Part shown: positions 39,169 through 51,800 of the stretch, piece after piece
Layout: the number at the start of each line of letters is the position of its first letter
Position numbering within the stretch: position 1 is the first letter of the stretch
DNA from: Notospermus geniculatus
Taxonomy: Eukaryota; Nemertea; Pilidiophora; Heteronemertea; Lineidae
Length of the DNA: 64,000 nt
Assembly (NCBI GenBank): GCA_002633025.1
Contig: NMRB01000023.1
Location: forward strand, 232,964 to 296,963
Reading direction: 5' to 3'
The notes under the pieces: generated by a model
The model's database searches: none
The model's input: only the letters and a program-made list of their open reading frames with translations
What the model was told of the DNA's origin: nothing
Translations under genes and position numbers: made by a program

Positions 39169-39240
39169 TGCCGTGACCAGGATTCGAACCTGGGTTATTG
39201 CGGCCACAACGCAATGTACTAACCACTATACGATCACGGC
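39169..39240 (-). tRNA. tRNA-His (anticodon GTG), copy 11
   Basis: Identical to copy 1, with a terminator of eight T, the longest of the set. It is the rightmost gene of the array. Recognisable unit sequence fades out by about 39330. Confidence 0.97.
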
Positions 39241-39330
39241 TATTGCGAACACGCCTGTTGCGAGCGTTCCCAACAGGAAGAGTCCTGACTGTCCAACAGG
39301 CCTGTAGTCATGGCAGTTCCAGATTCCATG

Positions 39331-42300
39331 GCAGCTCCGGATGCAACGGGATGTAACATGATAGAAACACCGTTGTCTGCCCAGCATTTTAAATCCGGAT
39401 TTGATTGTGTGAGCATCGTATAGATGGCAGTTGCGATGAAATGAGATCTTTCACCGGATCACGGCTGCAGGGGATCTATCGAACTCGACCTGTTTGTGAA
39501 ATTGTTGGCAGACGGCGCCACCATGCTAGAACTCGACTAAAACGAGTGTCACATAAAACGTCAAATCAAATTTTTTAAATTCATTTTAAATTTGAAAATT
39601 TGTCCAAGCGCGTACCCTCACTAACTTTCAGTATGGAGAAACAACGCGCTTGGACAGGGAAAGTGAAGCAACTGTCGGGCGGTCATCAAAATGGTTCACG
39701 TGACTAAAATGGGCCAGTGATAATCAGGTGTGACAGGAATCAGCGTCCTAGGAATGCAGATCCTTCAAACAATAGCCCGCTATTGTAAGGTTATATTCGA
39801 ATGGTCATGGTCTCTCTAGCCATACATGTATATTCTAATCCCTCGCTGAACAATAAGACCGGACTTTGATTCCAGGGGGACTTGGATTCCTTTCACACCG
39901 GCATCTCCTATAGTTGCTAGAAGACGCAGGGATGATTTGTGAGGGGGTTGAAGGCTGCTGACTGATCTACGTCGGTCAAACGAGAGCACCATAATAATCC
40001 CAGAATGGAATCAAGCGAACTCTAGGCTCTGGTCACCGAATTCTAAATAACGTCGAAATCTCTGATTCAATCTCGTCGCATGAGGCTTGCATCGTACATT
40101 ATGTCGTTTGAACGCTGTTGGTTGTAAACTTAGGGACGGGAATGTTGCTTTCTAACCTCCCAGCGGGAACAGTTGGGAAGTTGGTAATTCAATCGCGGCT
40201 AATCACGGCGCATTAATAACATTATACCCTCACACATTGTGTCGGATCTTTAGCTTTAGTAGATTACTCTTCAGAGAAATGGACACATGGTGTGAGTTAT
40301 GACAATAATAATGATCAGTGTTCAATTTGGTGGAGTGCACCCCGGCGCCTCTAATTGGTTCTTAATAGACTGTAGTATCGATATCAGCTGGTCAGATGGT
40401 GAACTAATTAGACGAGTGGTCATGTGGTTAGGCTGACCTCTGACCCCTATTTGCATATTATGATGATATGCAGGCTGTAAAGCTGGCTGACTAAATAACT
40501 CCTTCACAAAACACGACGCTCGGCAAAGATGTGACCGTTATAACGTTTTTGAGTGTCCCATGACTTTTCAATAGGGAACACTGAGAAGTGTGCCCCATAA
40601 TATGAGGGGAAACACTGAAAAGCGGGCACACTGTGACACTTTACACCGGGTGCTACCAGTGGCGCCTTCTACAGGTACATGTATTCTTCTACATTACCGC
40701 TCAAATCATGACGTACATGTAACTATGCCTTTAAGAGTCGAATTGACAAGATCTTGATACTGATAAAAACTGCCATCAACGCTTCCTTGACTTTGCGTAA
40801 TCGGCTCCCCGCTGGTACGACTTAACGCTTCTTACACATAGCGACTTATTACCTTCCTCCCAAGCGGTTCCGCCGCTAGAGTCGCACGGATAATTTCATT
40901 TTTCGCAGCGTATCAATATATCTATTGAAGATGAAAGATGCATTTATCTCATATAATGGCGGCGAGGATATATTGAAAATATCACCGAGATAAGTAGGCA
41001 GTACAGTCGAATTATCGAGCATTTGTCGGACGCCATGCGGGGCAAGCTAATTGGGTTCCAGGAGACTTCCGTGCATCAATCTCGTCCCTACAGTTCTAAG
41101 GCAGTAGAAATGCCTGCCTTTCTGGCTGATGCAGTCTCTTCATTACATGTAGAAGCGGCACTGACTAACATGACTAACCTGCATATATAATGTCTGAGTG
41201 ACAACATAGGGCATTCAAACTCGTTGTCGGGTACAACATTCGAAGACGAGGCTGAGGATGGAGTAGCCCGGATGTGAGCGAAGAATGCCAACGGCGTATC
41301 TGCCTATCCATTCTCGTTCAGAGTGTCGCCGATACGTCGCGCTCTCAGAAATCCCGGCAGCAAGTTTCATCGAAATAATCGCGCCGCATCCCTCAGATCA
41401 AACCCATGCTGTGCTTTTAGGGCGGCAAATCATCTTATCCCTAGGTGGCGCTCTTCGGGAACAAAAAAGAAGAGGTAGTGTCCATATGTTCCCCAATTAA
41501 CTCAACAAAACTAACTGTTAACGAGGAACGGGGCGGCCCAAACAGAGACGGTCCTATCAGATGACAAAAACCGACCGACAATAGATCCATGTTCAAAGTC
41601 AATTAAGATGAAAAAGGAACAAATATATTCATTTGAAACTCATTAACTTCGTGTTGAATAATAACACAATCAATGAACATTTGCCGTTATAAAAATTTCT
41701 TTATTAACCTCTCAACTGTTTTTTGTTCACAGCTTATCCAGCGGCTGGATGCCTCTTGTACGAGTTGGAGGCACATATTGTGCCTTTGTTTCTCAGTTCT
41801 CGTGCCTATTAAGATCAACATGAGGACTTGGAGGGTGTGTTCAAGCCCTGAAAACATTTGGCATCGACGTCCCGTGGGGATGGATGAGATTGAGTGACAC
41901 GTGGAGTCGTCAACCTTGGAAGGGATTACGGTGTTTGACGTCCCTAATCCAACACCCTTGGAAAGCTACTAACATCACGGCGATGACATTATGAAGGAGA
42001 GCCCTTCACCAAGATCATGATGGCGATATAATCGTGTTTCTTGCTCACTTGTCGCCCCATCGTCGGCATGTTGGATTATGGTACGCGGCACGATTGACCC
42101 GTGATGACGAGGCGTCCAATGGTCAGTCGGACCAATCACTCTCGGCATTATGATCCCTGATCATCGATATCATGTCCACAGAAGCATGACACGCGAAATA
42201 TCGAGCAACCGAAGACAGCTCCTTTTTACACGGTTAATTATCTTAAGATGATTCGAACAGATGCGTCACTATTAAACCCTCATTAGGCAGGCTATCTGAG

Positions 42301-44292
42301 CCATCAAAGCCCGGCCTGTCACAGCATCACCCCTCACACAAGAGGGTCGAAGCTTTCATCTAGCGGACGCCCAGTAACAAACAGATGGGAGACCCGCGCT
42401 CACCAAACGCGAGGCGAACGCTAGCCGACTGAGATAAGCGCAAAAACTTCATAATCACTTAGGAGGCGTTGGTAAAAAAGTCAAGCGTGATGTCTTGAGG
42501 TGCCTCCGGTTAAAAGACCAAGGCAATTTGGAAGATCTAAGGTTATAGCGTCACCTGCTAACTAGGACTTGCCGGCAACTCTTGCTTAACTCCCTAGCTT
42601 ACTAATTGAGTCCCCTAATAAAACATCCAACCGTATATTGATTAGTTGATACACATCTGCAATCTGTGACATTGGCCAATTAATTTGGCAAACACTGTTC
42701 CACGTCGCCTCGCATTTCCCAAATTGATTACCTTTGCAGAAGGCGATGTCTCCATTTATGGCGATTGAGTCCTGTGCTAATTTGAAATACGAGTCTCGCA
42801 GCATCTGTAAAGACTTTTGCTAATTGGTTATTAAAAACGTAAATAATCGAACATTTCTTTGATTTTCTTATATGGGAAGCTTTCTTTTGGGTTAGTTGAT
42901 TAGACTAACTCTTGCTGCTGTGTTTACCTTTGGAATTTCAGGAAGTAAAGATTGTTAAGTGGATACTCGTTAAAAACAAAGGTCCACAAATTACTTGCTC
43001 CGTGACTCAACTTTGTCTTGATGTCATGGTCTCGCCATCAAGTATTCTGAGTTCAAAGACAGAGGTGCACTGCAAAGTAAAAAACAAATTCCATGGCGGG
43101 CTAGAGGGGGACTCTGAGTAGTTTAACCCCCGGATACAGACATGTACGAGGTGTGAACACTCCTGGTGAAATAGAACAATACTGACTGATACAAAAGAAG
43201 AAAATGTTCGTATTTCCAACGCTGATCTTCAACAGCGAAAAATGTTGCCTGAATTTAGTGGCACTAAGCATAAAAAGCAGTTTCGCTGTGCTGCAGTAAG
43301 ACACGCAGCCCCGAGCGACTCTCTGCAAAGTGAACCAAATATCATTTAGAGATTGCTAACCATCCTTCTGACAAGCGGGATAACAAATTTACCAACCGCC
43401 CCAGGAACAGGCAACACACTGCAACAAGATGAGAGACGGCTTTTTCTATCAATCCTACCTAATTGCTACCAGCGAACATTAAAAGCCACAACGTCTTGAT
43501 ATCGTGAGGGAAGCCGTGATTGGTAACCCTCTGCCCTATCATGGACAATTAGTATCCAGTGGTCCCCGCGCCCTCGCTCTCTAACCGAATTTAGCCGGCC
43601 TCTTCCACAAAGCGAACCGCATCATCCAGCTATACCCGCCGGTTCTTCTCCTAATTTCCTCCCATCAACAGCAAATTAAATTGCGTTGATTTTCAAAACT
43701 GAACCTCTTTCCATTAACCGTTCTGCCAAGCCAGTGTAAGTTGTCTCACTCCTCTGTCAGGGTACATTAGGCCGGAGATGTGTGTCATCCTTTGGTGGTG
43801 TAGATCCCAGCGAGGGGAAAAAGACTCCCTTATGTTATTTAATACTTCACATTAGCTAGGTGAGCTCACAAAGTGTCCTCCGCTCGTTACCTAATTTACT
43901 GAATTTTACAAATCGACTAAATCATGCTTCTTAAGTGCACATTAATGGGTTGGCGGCAATTAGTCGCTTATTGCGTTTGGAAAGACAACAAGCGGGCAGT
44001 GCGCATCTTGCTGCTGGGTTCAGCGGAAATGAAGACCTGTCTCCGATAATTATGATGTCACTGCCTCCCCGAGCATCCTCCAGTGCGCATGCGCAATCAT
44101 TGTTTTAAACAAATGGCGCATCTAGACATTTGTAAATATCTCCACACATTATGAGACAACTGTGAGGAAGCTTGCATTAAAAGTATGACGTACCTCGATC
44201 ATCCATCCGTGTTTTTTTGTCCGGAATCATACGGTTGTAACAGTATTTGACTGATGTTGTGCCGGTACCTACACTACTGTCAGATATTTTGG
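39331..44292. other. Gene desert, candidate regulatory DNA
   Basis: No gene recognised. It includes the DR1 plus octamer block at 40434-40456 (listed separately). At 42370-42440 there is a degenerate minus-strand tRNA-like box A (ATCTCAGTCGGCTAGCG), perhaps an old SINE. Confidence 0.4.
40434..40456. promoter_or_regulatory. Candidate enhancer core: DR1 nuclear-receptor site beside POU octamer
   Basis: TGACCT-C-TGACCC (40434-40446) is a direct repeat spaced by one base, the DR1 arrangement bound by RXR/HNF4-type receptors. ATTTGCAT, the POU octamer, begins three bases later at 40449-40456. An AACTAATTAG homeodomain site lies about 30 bases upstream. The motifs are seen. Their use is inferred. 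Confidence 0.35.
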
Positions 44293-44528
44293 TATATACT
44301 CTAAACTCCCACTTACCTGTCCCATTCCTGAACTCGGAAAAAAATGACTGAATCCTAAGTTGAAGATAATGGGGTGGGGGTACGGTCAGAAACAGTAATG
44401 TCCTGTCCACTTATTTAACCCACTCCCGAGCCTGGCAAAGAATGACAGCGTGCGATAAACTTAGGATCTGGTCAGTTTTTTTCCGAATTCAGGAATGGGA
44501 CAGGTAAGTGGGGGTTTGGAGTACATGT
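44293..44528. mobile_element. Foldback / MITE-like inverted repeat, ~68-bp arms
   Basis: The left arm 44293-44361 is the inverse of the right arm 44458-44528. The right arm contains CAGGAATGGGACAGGTAAGT. The spacer is about 96 bases. The arms differ at several positions, so the element is not recent. It contains no open frame of note. Confidence 0.75.
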
Positions 44529-45847
44529 ATCTTACGATCTTTGACCAATATTTCGCATTCGGCCATCTTACGTTTGTTTGTGCAATGGCTGTGTTTCCGA
44601 TATCTGTCGGATCCAGATGGCCAACAGCAGACCATCACACAAAAAAATATCTTCGGCTAATTTTCATAGATATCAGCTGACGTATCTCATTTGCATTTAT
44701 GCCAATATCTCGGTTTTAAGCAAAATATCATCCAGACAGCGAACCTATTCTTCTGCTGAAGTCATTTATGTATCAGGCAGGAAATACGGGTGACATTTCA
44801 CTGTACATTACCCATCCTCCTTCATCTCACGATTCTTCGGTCGCCTTTTGAAAACCGATAGCCTAAAACGTTTTTATTAATCCGAAGATGGCATAGGGGC
44901 GCTCCATTCAAACGACAGGATGCTTCACACGCCGATCTTCTCCTTTCCCTACATCTTACCACCAATATCGTTTTCTTTTTGACATTATGACGTATTTTGA
45001 AACAATTTTTCAAAGTCATCATATCCCCTTTAAAGTTTTCTCACCTCAACATTGTCACTTAGTGCGGAAATTTTACAAACAAAAGCGTCGGGGGCTTTGA
45101 TCTTAGCTGTGAACTCACTTCCTCCCTGGCAGGATTGGCATATTTGAGATCCGAGTGAAGTATCGAGTGAGGTTTTAAAACGCACTTTGAACGTGGGTTC
45201 TAAAATGAAAATGCGCGCAGTTGACAATTGTTCGCGAGTAGAAAACATACACTTCAAAGCCTGTAGGGAATAACTTGTAACTTCTTGAAAAAAATCAACC
45301 AATCTCTAGCGTTAAATTGACAACTTTTATTGAAATCTTCAATAGGTATCATTGAAGTAAACCAGAGAGAGGTTAGGCGGCGGTTTCACCGAGACTTTGA
45401 TCTAAGAGAGCTACTTTAAAATGGGGTCCAGGCTAAGTACGGAGAAATAAAAGCTACACATCAGGGTGACCTAATGTTGACGGTGACATCCGATAGATAT
45501 GATTTCAAAGGATAAATAAACGATTTTTTTAAACCATCCTGTTATGTTGGATTCGTCATGATGGCGTAACGTTGCATTTGGGTGATTTTCAAATTGAATT
45601 GACGCGAGAGTAAGTTTGTGAACTTTGAAATGTTTTTTATGGTAAAGTTGGATACAGCAGAGAACAGAAACCCATTTGTTAGTCGAGTGTGCTAAGGATG
45701 AGGCCTGAAACATTAACTGCTGCAAATTCGAGACGATGGCAAGGGAAGTCGCCGGCAAAGATTGTTTCATCACCATCAATACAAAGTCCATTTGATCTCT
45801 CCTCATGCTGTATAGGCCAACTTCGGCAGCAATGCATTTCGCACGAG
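44529..45847. other. Unannotated stretch
   Basis: No recognisable gene. The longest open frame (45471-45806, minus strand) has no domain signature and overlaps the body side of the SINE at 45848. Confidence 0.35.
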
Positions 45848-45910
45848 GCGACTCGGCAGGGAATCGAACCCGTAAGTCCGACCCTTAACTACTGCGCTAC
45901 CGCGCTCACC
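45848..45910 (-). repeat. tRNA-derived SINE head
   Basis: On the minus strand, a box A (TAGCGCAGTAGTTAAGG, 45884-45900) and a box B (GGGTTCGATTCCC, 45859-45871) stand at tRNA spacing, but there is no pairing acceptor stem. The family resembles the head at 3478-3556 only in the Pol III boxes, so the two may be different SINE families. Confidence 0.6.
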
Positions 45911-47212
45911 TCAAATGAAATGCCGTTTTTCAACGGTATTCAGCTAATATCGACCATCTTCCGTAGTTTTGTAGGTTGTGCCAAGAGGTTGTCTTCTTGG
46001 GACACCATACAGCGAGTAGCGATTGCTTCTAGCTCATCCCCCGGGGATGACGTCATAGAACAGAGGATGCGTTATGTAACAACTGTCGTGCATAACTATA
46101 ATTGATAATTCCATATTTGGGCCCTCTCTAATTGATATTGCCATGTGATGACAGGAGGAACACCGCTTTCATCTGCTCAGAGGCGTTTATCCTCCGTGTA
46201 ATCAGTTTTCATCTGGAGAGGAAACATGTCTTCTGTCAATGGCAAGATTACGATGGTAATTAAAATTAATCTTTTGATTCTTATCCTGGGTTTAGTCTCA
46301 TAATGTGACACGTCATAAAGACGGCGCGTGCGTGCCATCTAAACTCACCCGACCAAAATAAATCGCACCAATCCGATCAAGAATCGAATTTCAAAAGTCT
46401 TAGTAATTAAATCTTTTGTTCAGAGAGAGGGACGGGGGTCATAGCACAAGGACAAAATGTCTGTGGCCTGCGGGGATGTTAGGGGAGTCTGCAGTTGATG
46501 GATGAGAGAGGGATTTGCGGGCAATAGGAGTGGGGGGCTCGTGCAGGACGTCTGCCTCCAGTAGGCTAATCACTCGAAAGACAAACTACATCGTCTGCCG
46601 AGAAATCCCGGAAACAAATCTTTTCCATTACACGGTGATTCTATGCTCGATTAACCACAGGGCGCTTTGATCAGTTTAATTCAAAATGGCGGCGCTGAGT
46701 GGACCAATCAAATGAAGCGATTATCGCCAGCCCGGTTCACTGTTGCTGATGGCGACCGTCCGACAGGAAGAGTAATTAGTAAAATGACACAGCTGAGAGT
46801 TAATGAGTTTTGATTATAGTTTTTACAGGTAGATAAAGGATTTTGTGTTGTCACCAACCGATGTCCAACTGGTCCATTTCTGTGGCAACCAGTCAAATGG
46901 CGCTTATCATAAACTGCGAGCTTGTCGGACATGCGCAGGACAAGGGAGAAAACATGGGAAACAATCATGAGCAATTAGAGATGAATAGTCGTCTGAGAGG
47001 GAAGTATAATTAAGGGATTGGATGGGTGTTCTGTTTCACATTGGACATCGAGGATTAGGATCATCAAGTCAACCGATCGTCTGGACGATAATTGATCCTG
47101 TATCAATTAAAGTAGACAGGGAACCGGGAGAAACGTATACAGGACCTAGACAGAGTGCTGGCCAATGAAAAAGCCAAGATGGCGTCCTAGAGCAGTAAAC
47201 TTAGTTCCCAAC
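45911..47212. other. Unannotated stretch
   Basis: No gene recognised. TCATCCCC-C-GGGGATGA near 46023-46040 is a small palindrome next to a TGACGTCA site. Confidence 0.35.
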
Positions 47213-47389
47213 CTCACCGGTAGGATTACATGTACGTACTGAGATCGATGACGCCTACTGTTTCGAACGCGCTGATTGGCCATCAAAACAACGACCTACG
47301 GTTTTCGACCAATCAATCGGCTGCTTTCAGATGACCACGTGATTATTGACAACAGGTGCGACCGATCTCAGTATAACCCTACCGGTGAG
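47213..47389. mobile_element. MITE-like element with CTCACCGGTAGG terminal inverted repeats
   Basis: A 177-bp element. The left end is CTCACCGGTAGGATTA and the right end, read inversely, is CTCACCGGTAGGGTTA. Both are followed by ACTGAGATCG a few bases in. There is no coding capacity. A related end is present at 53251. No certain target-site duplication is seen. Confidence 0.65.
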
Positions 47390-48868
47390 ATTACGAACAA
47401 TCTATCGTAAAGTTTTGAAGCTTAGAATGCTTTCGTTCCATCAAAAGTTTTTACCTTGACACAGTCCATCTTTATTAGATCAGTCGCTACGTCGTCCCGT
47501 CTCTCCGAGTTCATACCATCACCATGACAAACCAGAAATCTATCAGGTACCTCTGGGTGAAATCAAACAGGGTTCATTACCTTGTCAGCCCCATTATTAC
47601 CATAAACATTTCAATTCCTAATACACCAAAACAATATTCATCACCCATCGTCTCTGCTCCCGACTTGAGCGCGTTCAATCATTCCATCTCTGGATGGAAA
47701 TTGCCCGTTGATAGCCATCAAAACGACAACCATCCTCATTCAGTTTATGATACATCCACCTCCAAATACCAAACTGGGAATCAAACTAATAATATCTTGA
47801 ACAACGTGGGAAAATTATCTATAAAATGTAATCTATTTATATGAATATGCGGTGAATATCGTCTGTTTCGGTCGTAAAATAGTTCCTGATGGCCGCGTAC
47901 GTCCCAGGAGTGATTAGGTGTAAAGTAGTCCGGGTTCGCCTCGCAGTGATTCCTAATAATGGCTGGGATTACTTGTTTAGATTTGAAAATTTGCTAATAT
48001 GATGTTGAATAATGGATTCAAATGACTTGATACTCTCGTGAGGGGTNGATAGGATTACGTACTGAGGTCGATGGCGCCTACTGTTTCGAACACGCTGATT
48101 GGCCATCAAAACAACGACCTACGGTTTTCAACCAATCAATCGGCTGCTTTCAGATGACCAGGTGATTATTGACAACAGGTGCGACCGATCTCAGTATAAT
48201 CCTACCGGTGAGATTACGAACAATCTATCGTAAAGTTTTGAAGCTTAGAATGCTTTCGTTCCATCAAAAGTTTTACTTTGATACAGTCCATCTTAATATT
48301 AGATCAATCGCTATGTCGTCCCGTCTCTCCGAGTTCATACCATCACCAGTGACAAACCAGAAATCTATCAGGTACCTCTGGGTGAAATCAAACAGGGTTC
48401 ATTACCTCTTCATCCCAGATATTACCATAAACATTTCAATTCCTAATACACCAAAACAATATTCATCACCTATCGTCTCTGCTCCCGACTTGAGCGCGTT
48501 CAATCATTCCATCTCTGGATGGAAATTGCCCGTTGATAGCCATCAAAACGACAACCATCCTCATTCAGTTTATGATACATCCACCTCCAATTACCAAACT
48601 GGGAATCAAACTAATAATATCTTGAACAACGTGGGAAAATTATCTATAAAATGTAATCTATTTATATGAATATGCGGTGAATATCGTCTGTTTCGGTCGT
48701 AAAATAGTTCCTGATGGCCGCGTACGTCCCAGGAGTGATTAGGTGTAAAGTAGTCCGGGTTCGCCTCGCAGTGATTCCTAATAATGGCTGGGATTACTTG
48801 TTTAGATTTGAAAATTTGCTAATATGATGTTGAATAATGGATTCAAATGACTTGATACTCTCGTGAGG
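47220..48868. repeat. ~0.82-kb duplication joined by a single N (likely assembly overlap)
   Basis: Copy 1 runs from about 47220 to 48046 and copy 2 from 48048 to about 48868, separated only by the ambiguous base at 48047. Copy 2 starts inside the terminal repeat of the MITE at 47213, so the contig end falls in a hairpin. The copies differ by a few percent, including 1-base indels. The 166-codon open frame in copy 2 (48169-48669) is broken by such indels in copy 1 and is not called as a gene. Confidence 0.85.
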
Positions 48869-51800
48869 GGTTATCGATTTGTTTGGGTTGACAAGTCAGT
48901 TTATATCAGAATGAAAAAGGCACTTTGAACTGCAAAGCAACTTGTGGATCTGCTTCCTAAGTTTCATCAATGGCACGGTATTCAGTGATGCTTCACCTTG
49001 TTCGAGTAGACTTTTTTCTGACCCTTTCCCGAGTCCCATCCGAGTCTCTCTCCAACCAGGCCAGGTGACAGGCAGGACGGATCAAGTAACCTGATACCCT
49101 TCTCTCAGTATATCTTTCCTATTTATCTTTCCTTTCTTTCTTAAAGGGTTCAATTCTTTACCATATTCTAATCCTTTAAGCTTTATTCAAATCCATGCCA
49201 AGTCCATAATTGGTATTTTCGTGCACTTGCATCTAGACAAATGAACGGGACTTTGATGAAAGTAAGGGTGGGCAAAATCCTAACGATATGAGCAGCAGAT
49301 GCCTGAGAAAGCAGTTCCCTTTCTTTTCATATTCAGCAACAAAAGGTAAAATAGTGAGATTCTAAAGGTTTCTAATGGAGAGGAAGTGAGGGCCAGAAGG
49401 CACCCTTATCTCAAGGTTGGACCCTCAGGCCCAATAACAAAAAGGGAAACTGTACCCCATTATGCAAGGGGGGATAATAGCAGGAAGTAAACAAATAAAT
49501 TATCCTTCATAATAATGGTTCGTTTTTGTATTGATGCAATTTTATTAATAAGGGTTATAACTGTAATGGGGGCCCACTGGGAGGAGTGTACAAGGGTATT
49601 TGATTTCAATGGGACAGGGTTACGCTAGTTGCGAAATGTGACTGTTTCCCTGAGGACCTGGTATTGTGTTCGCTGATTGGGGCCCGGTGTGGGAGGATGT
49701 CGTGGCGTTGTTTTCTGTCCAGTTGATATGAGTTGCTAATCATTTAACTCGAAAAGCAGAAAATTTTCAATTCCTTGAGTATTGCTACGATTATAGCATT
49801 GAGTTTATGCAAAAAAGAAACAGGTAAACTGGTCGAGTGAGAAATCAAGAAAATATTTACTTGACAGTCTCCTACGAGATTCTGCTTGGTCCTATCCCTC
49901 TTGTACCATTAGGCTTTTCAGTTATTCGTTTAATGATAATTAGGCTAATCTGCGGATAAAATGAGAAACCTCGCCAAAATTAATTAGCAACTGACTGATT
50001 TTAGGCTTTCACGCCTTGTCAGAATCCAAATTAAATCGTCATTATCTTTATCAAGTCAGCCGTACCGACATGATAAATTCCACTATGTGGTAAAATTATG
50101 ATGATTGGATTAAATCTTGAACTAGAAATACAGAACCCAAATCAAATGATTTTTCATCGTCATATCTCTCTAGACAGTAAGAGTTCCTTCCCCCGCCACT
50201 TTCCCAGCAAAGAAGACAAATATTATATTTTATGATGGATTAACGAGACGGTAAATGGACCACGGTCCCCGGGGGTCGGGGGGTAATTAGAGCCATAATT
50301 CCGTCCTGTCACAAACAATGGATAACCCCCACAGGTACGTAATACGAGGGTCTTTAAGAGCCAAATGCTCACAAGTCGATAATTATGAAATATTACTGGA
50401 TCTTTTATTGCTGACTTACACAAGGTTATTATAGCAATAATGGTTCGACCAGAACTTCCAATATTACTGATGCGTCCCGAGTCATTTTCTTTACTTGTAA
50501 GTACAAGTCCAGGCTTTTTGCACTATTTATCAAAAGATCTATTTTCAACCTAATTCAGGGAGTAGGCCTTGTTTACAACAGTTGTGATAGTGATGACGTC
50601 TGTACCATCACGCCCAGCATTAGTAAAACACGTACCAATGTCAATGAGGATCATAACTGCGATAGAGGGCAGCACATCGTAACCAGGTCATATACAATTG
50701 ATGAAATTGATCAGGACCTGGATGTCACTTTCATTTCAATAGTTTTACCACTAGTGACAGCTATTGAGGCAGTGGGTTAGGGTCCCCATTCCTTTATAAT
50801 GGGCACTATGTATCAAACGTAGATTGGTTTCCTCCCCAATGGTAGGACTATATTCAGTATTTACTCCTATCGATGAGATCTGGAACTAATCAACAACACA
50901 AGAACCCATACGAAGGCAGCTTGCAAATGATTGTGTCATGACGTCAAAACGAGCCAATGAATTCGGAGCTTTTAAGACGCGTAGGGAACAAATGCGTTGT
51001 TCACCATAACATAATAACGCAAGACTGTACTATATGGTTCTGAACCCTTGGTGGCCTGCCAGCCGAAATGACTCGTTTAGGTCCCATGGAATCCCAGCTC
51101 ATCAATTCTGTCATCAAAAGCAGGAAAATGAAAGTTTATTTGAGACAGAAGCAAAGAGTATTCCCTCATCGCTCTCAATGTGGGCATGATGACAAGCATA
51201 ATCACCCTATTTCGGAGCAAGTGTCCCTGATGGACGATCTTATAATGACTCGAGTCGTTTATCAAACAATGTAATATTTTTATGACCCAATGAAGATATT
51301 ATTAAGGTAAACTTTCCCGTGGTCCTCACCCTTACCCCACTAGGGGTGCTATTATTCTTCAACCCTGAACGGCCTTTGTCGCTCTGTGTTACAAGTCGGT
51401 GCAACTTTTACAGGTTTCTTTGAAGAACAAGGTGCCAATTTAGCTTACGTGGCGGTGAAGGTCCTGCTGGCGGTGGCCCTGTAGCGGCTTCACATCTGCC
51501 GCCAGTGGACCCGAGGTGGCTCACAATGAAAGATCACCGACGAGGGACCGAAGGCACCGTGACTTATGGCACATGAATAAACCCCCACAAAGGGCATGGC
51601 TATAGGATTTCGCTAAAAGGCCCTTAATTATCAATGATGGCGAACTCTCATTGTCAGAGAATTCCTCGCGCACCCCCAGGCGTTTGGGGAGTCGTTGAGC
51701 GCAGCTAACGCCATCGTCAATTCGCTGAGAGTGGCTCAATCTCTCAAACGCCCGGAGGTCCCTCCTAATACCATTTGGCGTTGATTTGTTTCGACATATC

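Larger units (their letters stand above)
36532..39330 (-). repeat. Tandem array of tRNA-His units (eight genes)
   Basis: Eight identical tRNA-His genes point left. Start-to-start distances are 264, 647, 266, 474, 463, 259 and 264 bases, which fits a basic unit of about 265 bp and longer units carrying an extra insert. Shared flank includes GTCATGGCAGTTCCAGATT on the upstream side and an A-rich block (the T-run terminator on the minus strand) on the downstream side. The longer units share an insert with GGCGCGGACAAGACATGAA and AGCTGAAGATGGGAGGT. Confidence 0.9.

Noticed and set aside
48169-48669. 166-codon open frame on the + strand
   Set aside because: Its near-identical partner at 47524-47844 is interrupted by 1-base indels, there is no domain signature, and the two copies look like alleles of non-coding DNA.
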